Shown here in pieces: positions 57,331 through 64,000 of a stretch of DNA of 64,000 nt. Numbering within the stretch: position 1 is the first letter of the stretch; the number at the start of each line of letters is the position of its first letter. The DNA comes from Hormoscilla sp. GM7CHS1pb. Lineage in GTDB: Bacteria > Cyanobacteriota > Cyanobacteriia > Cyanobacteriales > Desertifilaceae. The stretch spans positions 3,082,001 through 3,146,000 of the forward strand of contig JACONN010000002.1 in assembly GCA_014323675.1 (NCBI GenBank), written 5' to 3'. The position numbers were made by a program, and so were the translations under genes. The notes under the pieces are model-generated. The model had not been told where the DNA came from, ran no database searches, and saw only the letters and a list, made by a program, of their open reading frames with translations.

Positions 57331-58059
57331 TCAAAGGTCTTGAGCGGGTGATACCACGGCTTTGAGCTTGGCAGAAAAATCAGAATCTGCTGGAGTAAAT
57401 TGGCTAATCGGCTCAGACTTAGAGTTAGAGTTAGACTTAGAGCCTCCCGGCTGGGTGTTGCTTGTGGGTTCGAGATTGTTGGTTTCTCTCTGTCGGGCAG
57501 CCAATTCTTTTAAATTCAGCGTCGCTGCCCGATCGCCAGTACTGTCTGGCGACTCGGAGGGTGGTTCAGTTGATGAATCTTGATGGGCATATACCTCGGC
57601 TGGAGTAGTTTCTGCCGGTAGGTCGGCCAACTGCTCACTGGAGTTTTCTGGCTCTATCAGATCTAAAGGCATCCTGCTGCAAACAATGCGTTCAAATTCC
57701 AGGTTGAAATGACAGACTGGCTGACCCAGCCGATGCCACAAGGCTAAGATTTGCTCAACCGAAATAGCTTTGTAGCGTCCTTGATACAGTGCCTCAATCA
57801 CAGCTAAGCGTACCCACCCCGACTGACCTGTACTTCCGAGGCGCTTGATTAATCTACTGACCGTTTCGCGGTCACATAGCTCAAAGCTATAATGAATCAG
57901 CAGGGCAGCGGCTTCGGTTAAGGCCTTTGAGGTTGCCACTGGTATATCCCACTTGTTTTGACATGCTATTTTTGCATCTTCTGAGGTTATACTCCTCGCC
58001 TCGCCCCACAAGATGTCTATTGGTGCCAATTGGGATAGTTTCGTAGCTACTTTTGTCAT
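57331..58059 (-). CDS. Conserved hypothetical protein, 242 aa
   Basis: Residues 10-120 look folded and mostly helical (DAKIACQNKWDIPVATSKAL, RLAVIEALYQGRYKAISVEQ, ILALWHRLGQPVCHFNLEFE). Residues 140-230 are acidic, Pro/Ser/Thr-rich and probably disordered. I do not recognise the domain. The upstream spacer holds GTCAGTT heptamers (58085-58120) and a MITE family A-like fragment (58124-58138). Confidence 0.7.
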   Translation of the reverse strand: MTKVATKLSQLAPIDILWGEARSITSEDAKIACQNKWDIPVATSKALTEAAALLIHYSFELCDRETVSRLIKRLGSTGQSGWVRLAVIEALYQGRYKAISVEQILALWHRLGQPVCHFNLEFERIVCSRMPLDLIEPENSSEQLADLPAETTPAEVYAHQDSSTEPPSESPDSTGDRAATLNLKELAARQRETNNLEPTSNTQPGGSKSNSNSKSEPISQFTPADSDFSAKLKAVVSPAQDL

Positions 58060-58220
58060 GCCTTATACCATTGCCGATACCTTGTCAGTTGTCAGTTGTC
58101 AGTTGTCAGTTGTGAATTGTCAGGGCGTTGCCGGGATGATAGTGGTTATTAATTGTTGATTGTTGACTGTTGGTTTTATATTCATAAATTTTCATATATT
58201 TATATCTTGCCAAATTCTCT

Positions 58221-60353
58221 TCAATTCTCTATTTTCAATTCTCTATTTTCAACATCACCATCTCCTGAACGCACTTGCGATTCAGAAAAAGATTCAGTGC
58301 TGCCAGTGCTGCTAAAGTCACTGATGCGGAAGTTGAAGGCACCAAGCCCTAGCACTGGATTGTAGCGCAAGCTCATTCCGTAGGTGCGGCGGCTGTATTC
58401 CAAGGTGTAGTCGGTACTCAGACCTTCACTATTATCCAAATTGATCTTCGTTCGCACCCCCAACCGAAATGGCCCATAAATCTGCTGGGTGAGTTGGGCC
58501 GTGAGGACTCTGACGTCTGCAATTCGATCGAACTTAAAGGGCGATTCACCATTGCGGATAAATTGAGAGTACACCAGACTAAAGCCAGTATAGTCAAACC
58601 AGGGACGGGAGAAATGACCCAATTGTCCTTGCAGTCCAATAGAGCCCTTGAGGGAGGATTGGTTTTCACCATTACTGTAGGTACTGGTGGTGCCCACAAT
58701 TCGAGAAATCAACTGGATGTATGGCACCACTGGTGTTGGCGTGTATCTCAATCCAGCTTCAGCCGTTGCCGGTAGGGCCTCTCCCTGCCAGAGAATAAAA
58801 TCTCGGTTCAGGGTCGCACTGGTTTGAAAGCGATTTAAGGTGATATTCTCTTCCGGATCGAAGGGGTCGGAGATCGAGCTGCGGCGGTCCGTCTTGGCCT
58901 TCACCTCCTGATAGCCAATTTGATAGTTGAAATTAATGCCAGTATCTCCTAACTGGATCGCTGGCGATGTCAGGACCGCACCGATACTCCTTTGCACGGT
59001 TTGATATCCCAGGGAGCCGTTGAACAGCCGATCGCGATAGCTATATTCTCCTGTCAGGGTATAGTCCTTGATGGACTGAGACACCCGCAGACTTGCACGG
59101 GCTGTATCTCCGACATCGTCAAAACCTACAAAAGCAGCCTTTGAGCGCAATAAAGTAGTGCTCGTTAGCCTCATGTTCAGATCCGCTTTTAGTCCATAGA
59201 TGCTCAGGTCGTTGAATTTTCCCTCTTTGAGCGCCCTCTGGAGATAAAACTGCGGTGTCAAGCTCAAAGATATTTTATCCGTGGCGATCGGCTTAAACCT
59301 GCGCTCTACGAACAGCCCTCCCGGTCACGATCGTCAAAACCGAAGCTTACTATTGCTGGTTCTCTGTCTCTGCGGTCGATCAGCAATCTATCTCGCAATA
59401 GAGACACAGACAGACGTTGATCGAACACCAAGCGGGCTTTGCTTGTCCTCACCTCATCTTGTAAAGCTGAGAGCCTAGTGAGAGTGGCTCTATTCGCTCT
59501 CACTTCTAATTCCGGTGGTGAAAACGGATCGTTAGTGAAGCGAATATTAGTAGCTTTCCATCCAGCAGGCGTGAAGTCAATCTGTTCTGCCTCAAACCGC
59601 AAGCGCCTGATCCCCCCCTGCTTCCGGGATGTTGCCATCACCACCGATACTCACCCCACCAGTCCCTATGACATTTTCCGGGGGTCGATCTGCCCCCAGG
59701 GGTTCGCCTACTGTTCCTGTTGCTACTGTCGTGGCATCCAAAGAAGTCGTCCCATTACCGGACAGGTCTTCCGAGGTTGTGGGCACAAAAATCGAGCCTC
59801 TCGCCGCCGATATCACCCCAGTTCCATGTACAAAGTTGTACTCAAAGCGTTCTCCTAGCAATAGTTGCTCTCCTGTGAGCAGGGACACGTTTCCCTGTGC
59901 CACTGCTATTCTATTTACCAAATTCACTTGCAGCTTGGCCGCCTGAAGCAGAGCATTTCCAAACCTCATCTGAACATTCCCGGAAGCTGTAAATACTTGC
60001 CGTCTGGTGTCGTATTCTTGCTGGTCTGCTGTTAATTGAATTAGGGATTGCTGGAGTTCGGGAGCGATCGCCTCCTGGGGAGCGGATGGCCCTGTCTCCC
60101 GGTCCAACGGGTCGGGCGCAGCCGGGGCCTGCGCAGCAGTATCATTCCTTGTTACCTCCGGCAGCTGCCTTGCTTGTCCTGCAGCCGATTTAATTGGTAA
60201 GCCCACTGTCATTGGTGGTCCTAGCAGTTTTGCCGATGCTGCTGGTGCCACAGTCAGCCACACATATCTTACCGCCGGTTCCATTACGGACTCTGGCGGT
60301 AAGTTGTAGACTATAGGAGGCTGTTCTGGCGGCGGTACTGGGGGGTAGGGCAT
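58221..60353 (-). CDS. DUF3769 outer-membrane protein (LptD/OstA-like), two frameshifts
   Basis: Starts MPYPPVPPPEQPPIVYNLPP. An OstA-like segment follows: LTADQQEYDTRRQVFTASGN, VQMRFGNALLQAAKLQVNL. Near 59615 one extra base in a G-run shifts the frame to IRRLRFEAEQIDFTPAGWKA; near 59318 another shift leads to the beta-barrel (SLTPQFYLQRALKEGKFNDL to YGMSLRYNPVLGLGAFNFRI). About 710 aa when joined. The family is the cyanobacterial counterpart of the LPS-assembly barrel LptD. The C-terminus runs into an AAAATTGA-type repeat. Confidence 0.85.
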
Positions 60354-60519
60354 AGTTCTATAAATTCCAAAACACAGCCCCAGACCGATGCAACTCTGAG
60401 CACGCAACAGCGTAAGCGTGCGACTCCGGAGCGCTAGCTGGTGGCAGCTTTTCTGCGTACTGGTGTACGCCGCCCTTACTCATACTTACTCTGGTGTGGG
60501 TGAAAATGAGGGTACCAGT

Positions 60520-60636
60520 TTACTCCATATCCTGCCGTCCGGGGTTGCGGGAGGGATCGTTAGACAAAAAGCCAAACACGAATAAACCCACGAAGAAGAG
60601 CACAACGATGTTAACAACGATTTTCAGAGTCAGCAT
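60520..60636 (-). CDS. psbI: Photosystem II reaction centre protein I
   Basis: 38 aa: [20 protein letters not shown], then [18 protein letters not shown]. This is the single-helix PsbI subunit, which sits next to D1 and CP43 and aids photosystem II assembly. The length and the C-terminal [10 protein letters not shown] match the family closely. Complete, with no interrupting repeat. It lies upstream of the DUF3769 gene on the same strand. Confidence 0.96.
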   Translation of the reverse strand: MLTLKIVVNIVVLFFVGLFVFGFLSNDPSRNPGRQDME

Positions 60637-60690
60637 AGGGATGTTTCCAAAAGACCATAATTCTTATCATACCGAAAATTTGCCCCATTG

Positions 60691-62673
60691 CTACTGTCCC
60701 CGAAACCATTTCCATATCCCGATCGCCCGTTCTTCCAACCACAGGATACCCCTGTCTAGCCATGCTAATATCTTCTCTAGGGGGTGCTTTACATAGCCGT
60801 TGGGAGTGGCAGCGGTTTCTATCCAGTCCGGTGTCAGCTCTATATATATGTTATCCCCGGGTGACCGTTGTGCTACAGCTTGTTTCCTCCCCCCTCGTTC
60901 CCACGGCTCCGCCTGGGAACGTGCTAGGGTGCCAAATACATTTACCCAGTCGGAAACTTCAACTTGTGAACTGCTTTGGGCTTCTCTGGAAAATGTCTGA
61001 GGTTGGGCAACTGCTTGCTCTGGCCGCCGCAGGATGCGCAATATATGATTTTTTACTGACTTGCCCACGAGAGGCGTGAGCGCCTTTTCTGCTCCTGTTA
61101 ATCTCCGTTCGCAATCGCGTAAGGCCGGTAATCTTGTAGCGGGGGGGTCCGGGAGCCTGCGTGCATCGCTGCTGCTCTTTTCGGATCCACTCTTCTTACT
61201 TCCTGTCAGTTGCTGCACCTGTTCGTCAGCTGTTCCTGGCAGGTTTTTATCACCTCTCTTGTTGCCAAAAAAGTACGCGATCGCCGCTCCGATCGGGGCG
61301 AAAATATTCTGTTTTTCCCTAGCCTTACCATCTGTTACTTCCGACGCCTGAGAGTTCCACAGTTCCTTCACCTCGGACCGATCCAACTCAGCCTGGTTCC
61401 CAGTCGATCTCTGCGAAGCCTCTTGTTGATTATTATCGCGTAACAACTGCGGATAAGACTGGATACGTCTCACCTTATTTTTTATTCCTTGCCATCCCGA
61501 TCGCGTAGCGTGCGCGCAGCGCATTCGCCCCTCTGAGAAAGGCTGTTCCGTTCGCGCTAGGGTAGCGCCAGCCATGCCCTTCCCTGTTAGTTGCTTCACA
61601 TCTACTGAGTCTGAATCAGCTGACAAGTGCTTGTTACCTCTCTTCTTGCCAAAAAAGTAAGCGATCGCTGATATAATCAGGGCGAAAATATTCTGTTTTT
61701 CCCGATCGCTACCATCTGTTACTGACTCTGTCTGGCTTGGAGTCTCTGTTCTTTCCCTTGTTTTACCCTCTATTTCTCTCGGACTTTCCCGTATTATCGA
61801 TATCTGACATTCCAGATATGCTATGAAGCTATCTAGCTTGCGGGAGATAGCGATCGCTTCTGGTTCCCCTTGCGCGAGTTCCCTGCTTGGCCGATGTACT
61901 AAACTTGATTCACCACAAAGGTCGATCGCCCGCGCCACTGTTCCTTTCTGTTCCCAGGCCATTACTTGCCCTAAAAGGCGAATCAGTAGTAAGGTAGTTT
62001 TGCTAGCAGCTAACTTCCCCCAGGTTGGAGGTCTTTGGCCCGTAGCCATCTGCCGCAGGTGACGCCGATATTTAGCCAGTTGCCAAATAATTAATTGCTG
62101 TAGTTCTTTCTGCTGCTGCTGAGTAAATACATCCAGTTCCTGATTGTCCGCTGTGACTAAGACTATATTTTTGCTTGTCAACTCTGTAGCGAGGCCCCGA
62201 ATCACTTGTCCTTTGTACCCGCCCCTTGGATCTACTGTCCTCGGGGTGGCCTCCGGCAGGCGGTCAGCTTTCTCTTGTTGCTTCGGACTCACCAAAGGAG
62301 TATTGTTGACAATCAAATCCCAATGCTGGAGTACATTTGGCTTCGGCGACTGCAGTCCGACAACGTCAGGGGTTAATACTAACTCCCCTTCTTCAGGAAG
62401 CACTGCTAGCAGCACTTCCTGAATGGGCCTGTCCACATCGGGGGCCTCCTCTCGTAATTGCGGTAATTGTGCTTTTACTGCTTGTCCCAGCTGTCTGAAG
62501 GCTAGTCTGGTTGTTTGCAATAATAGGTAAACTGGGTAAATCACTACCTGCGCGGCCCAGGACACTGCCACCTTCATCTGTCGGATCGCCCGAGCGCCCT
62601 TCTCTACTAACCGGCGATATTGGGGCACCAGCAAGTTTAATAATCTGCTTTGATAAGGACCATTGTCAGACAT
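60691..62673 (-). CDS. Large cyanobacterial hypothetical protein carrying in-frame small repeats
   Basis: 660 aa. The N-terminal 200 residues include amphipathic helices (WAAQVVIYPVYLLLQTTRLA) and a conserved segment around QQQQKELQQLIIWQLAKYRR. A 60-bp-scale repeat encodes REKQNIFALIISAIAYFFGK twice (residues about 335 and 460). The C-terminal block PDWIETAATPNGYVKHPLEK with WLDRGILWLEERAIGIWKWF is conserved. In-frame insertions are visible: GMAGATLARTEQ from the 26-bp family (61551-61575), RMRCAHATRSGW from its variant (61499-61527), and TLARSQAEPWERGG from a CGTTCCC palindrome (60894-60921). Function unknown; possibly membrane-associated. Confidence 0.75.
   Translation of the reverse strand: MSDNGPYQSRLLNLLVPQYRRLVEKGARAIRQMKVAVSWAAQVVIYPVYLLLQTTRLAFRQLGQAVKAQLPQLREEAPDVDRPIQEVLLAVLPEEGELVLTPDVVGLQSPKPNVLQHWDLIVNNTPLVSPKQQEKADRLPEATPRTVDPRGGYKGQVIRGLATELTSKNIVLVTADNQELDVFTQQQQKELQQLIIWQLAKYRRHLRQMATGQRPPTWGKLAASKTTLLLIRLLGQVMAWEQKGTVARAIDLCGESSLVHRPSRELAQGEPEAIAISRKLDSFIAYLECQISIIRESPREIEGKTRERTETPSQTESVTDGSDREKQNIFALIISAIAYFFGKKRGNKHLSADSDSVDVKQLTGKGMAGATLARTEQPFSEGRMRCAHATRSGWQGIKNKVRRIQSYPQLLRDNNQQEASQRSTGNQAELDRSEVKELWNSQASEVTDGKAREKQNIFAPIGAAIAYFFGNKRGDKNLPGTADEQVQQLTGSKKSGSEKSSSDARRLPDPPATRLPALRDCERRLTGAEKALTPLVGKSVKNHILRILRRPEQAVAQPQTFSREAQSSSQVEVSDWVNVFGTLARSQAEPWERGGRKQAVAQRSPGDNIYIELTPDWIETAATPNGYVKHPLEKILAWLDRGILWLEERAIGIWKWFRGQ
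60894..60921 (-). repeat. CGTTCCC/GGGAACG palindromic repeat in frame
   Basis: CTCGTTCCCACGGCTCCGCC...GGGAACG, encoding RSQAEPWERG on the minus strand. Confidence 0.8.
61499..61575 (-). repeat. Two variant small dispersed repeats in frame
   Basis: GATCGCGTAGCGTGCGCGCA at 61499 and TTCGCGCTAGGGTAGCGCCA at 61551, both divergent members of the 26-bp family. Confidence 0.65.
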
Positions 62674-62967
62674 AATATTTTCTTATTTATTAAGAGTGGT
62701 TCGCGGTAGGAGCCATGAACCAAAACCAAAAGCCTGATTTTACCTATATATTTACTCTACATCCATCACTCCTCTTTTTTCTTCAGCATTCAACTGTCAG
62801 TTGTCAGTGGTTAGTTGTCAGTTGCTCCGGACGTCTCGCCTGGGAGCAGGTTTTTCCTTAACGCCGTGCCGCACTGCGCTAAAAACCTGGTTTCTGGGCT
62901 AGTTTCTGGGCTACTGGTGCTCTTGAGATGCTGCCTTGGCCTAACAGGGAGCATCTTAGACTTCGGA
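62674..62967. other. Intergenic, no intact gene seen
   Basis: Contains CAGTTGTCAGT heptamers (62788-62822) and CTGGTTTCTGGGCTAGTTTC (about 62889). Nothing coding. Confidence 0.45.
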
Positions 62968-63271
62968 CTACCCTTCTCCGCTTGTTGCGCTCGCCTCGTC
63001 TACACTGGAAGACGCCGCTTCCTCTCCAGGCGCTTCCGCAGCTTCAGGTGCCGGTTCTTGGGTTGTTTCAGTAGTGACAGGACCTTCTTCAATGTTTAGT
63101 AAATTTCCCAAATCTACACCATCGCAGGCCACGAGTGTCAATGCCATAACTCCAGCTCCCGCTCATAGAGGGAGCCCAGCAACTCTTTGACGATTTGGAC
63201 GACGAGACCGCGCACCCAGCCTCGCTGTGTCTCCTGGTCGGGAGATGTCCCTCACAGTTGAATTTTTCCAT
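62968..63271 (-). pseudogene. Unrecognised small gene(s), frames broken
   Basis: ATG 63271 follows TAGGAGG and opens MEKFNCEG. One frame over, the sequence reads TSPDQETQRGWVRGLVVQIV and KELLGSLYERELELW, ending at 63138. An overlapping frame from ATG 63147 gives MALTLVACDGVDLGNLLNIE and a Glu/Ala/Pro-rich tail, ending at 62968. These may be one gene with two shifts or two overlapping genes. No family recognised. Confidence 0.5.
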
Positions 63272-63954
63272 TGCCTCCTACAAGCGGCTTGCGCTCAATG
63301 AACATATGCATGAACTTATTTATTTATTTCCTTGTTTGAGCCAACGAAAGATTAAATCACACCCGAACTGCCAGACGCTGCTTGCCTACGGGGCTATAGC
63401 CTCCTGATTCTGTCCGGAGTGTTGATTCTAACGATGATGCAAATTATTTTGGGGCAGATTTTCGGCTTTTTCACCTGAGTATTTATACTTACATATTACT
63501 TGCTGTCTTGTAAGACAAAAGTAGCGCAGTCCAGACGCTTTTGTGTTACACATTATGTCCTACAATTTGTCGTGCGGAATGTAGGTTTAAATGTCTCCAA
63601 AAAGAGGGCGCCTCATATCCGAGGGGTTGGTTGGCCTGTTCTTCATTCATAAGTAATCCTTATCATTCGTGCTCGCTAACCACCTATTATATCTTAACCT
63701 GTAAAAAACCCTGAGTATTTTTACTCAGGTTCTCTACTTTTGCAAGAGGTCTAATACTAATACGCTGACTGTGTGCGCATTTTGCACCAAGCGTGGAGCG
63801 CCTCTTCGCTTGTTTGTAGTTACGACACTTGCAGGGATTCGTTTGTTCTAACCATAGGCTTTTTTCCTAGCGGCATCGCCCTTTCCTACATTTAGTCCTC
63901 GGGAAGCACCACGATGATGTTATTCTGCAGCACCTCACGCGGTCACTCCCGTAC
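63272..63954. other. Intergenic with a terminator-like hairpin
   Basis: No gene. AACCCTGAGTA / TACTCAGGTT hairpin with TTTT loop at 63707-63731. TTGTCGTGCGGAATGTAGG (63566) is shared with 23117. Confidence 0.5.
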
Positions 63955-64000
63955 CTGGAGGAGGGGAATTGAACCCCCATGAATCCTGAGTTACTGACAC
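63955..64000 (-). tRNA. tRNA 3' part, cut by window end
   Basis: On the minus strand GGGGG TTCAATT CCCCT forms a T arm, followed by CCTCCAG as the acceptor 3' strand. The rest lies beyond base 64000, so the isotype cannot be read. Confidence 0.5.

Noticed and set aside
63955..64000. Assigning the tRNA isotype at the right edge
   Set aside because: Only the T arm and acceptor 3' strand are visible; the anticodon lies outside the window.

Overview
The window looks like the chromosome of a filamentous cyanobacterium. GCGATCGC (HIP1) sites are everywhere, and the gene set includes PsbI, a high-light-inducible (HLIP) protein, DUF1818, an ABA4-like protein, the short cyanobacterial RNA polymerase omega subunit, a DUF3769 outer-membrane protein and a GH57/DUF3536 glycosidase. 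Coding density is low and many genes are broken. Single-base frameshifts occur even in usually conserved genes (GH57, ABC1 kinase, DUF3769). This is either real decay, as in a host-associated lineage, or indel error in the assembly; the small repeat insertions described below are too precise to be error.

Layout. 1-10.4 kb: RNase HI (partial), a TPR protein with near-identical repeats, a TPR-family pseudogene, glutaminyl cyclase, a VapBC-like pair, a second TPR protein, DUF4058, a GNAT acetyltransferase and a Ca2+/H+ antiporter. 10.8-18.5 kb: frameshifted GH57 gene, a CBS-domain pseudogene, HLIP, alanine dehydrogenase, topoisomerase I. 18.5-26 kb: repeat-rich DNA, a TnpB remnant, a 98-aa protein, two DUF6745-like genes in tandem (both broken) and a broken subtilase/RTX gene. 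26.5-31.5 kb: metallophosphoesterase, tRNA-Pro(GGG), DUF1818, a complete ISKra4-like insertion sequence with 8-bp target duplication, a small secreted protein and rpoZ. 31.7-33.4 kb: an SGNH hydrolase pseudogene split by an antisense ORF-less group II intron. 33.7-43.7 kb: homocysteine biosynthesis protein, a hypothetical, a TPR protein, SdhA, a DUF4058 pseudogene, an ATPase plus 215-aa partner pair, ABA4-like protein. 44.5-51.3 kb: an accessory block with an HNH/SF2-helicase fusion preceded by a gene interrupted in frame by a group II intron. 51.4-54.1 kb: ABC1 kinase and mannose-1-phosphate guanylyltransferase. 54.1-57.1 kb: a tandem array of about 367-bp units. 57.3-64 kb: hypotheticals, DUF3769, psbI, and a tRNA cut by the window edge.

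The most striking feature is the load of very small mobile repeats. One 26-bp family (core GCGCAGCGTGGCGCCAGCCAT) has disrupted at least three genes, with reading frames recovered when exactly 26 bp are removed. Another family (GATTTTTCCGGAACGG) sits in frame in proteins and encodes Asp-Phe-Ser-Gly-Thr. Two MITE-like families have inverted ends and target duplications (113 bp with 8-bp duplications; 173-320 bp with a 9-bp duplication), and a third MITE-like element lies in the tandem array. The best candidates for an undescribed functional system are the HNH/helicase fusion with its intron-containing partner gene, and the overlapping ATPase plus partner pair at 40.8-43.0 kb.
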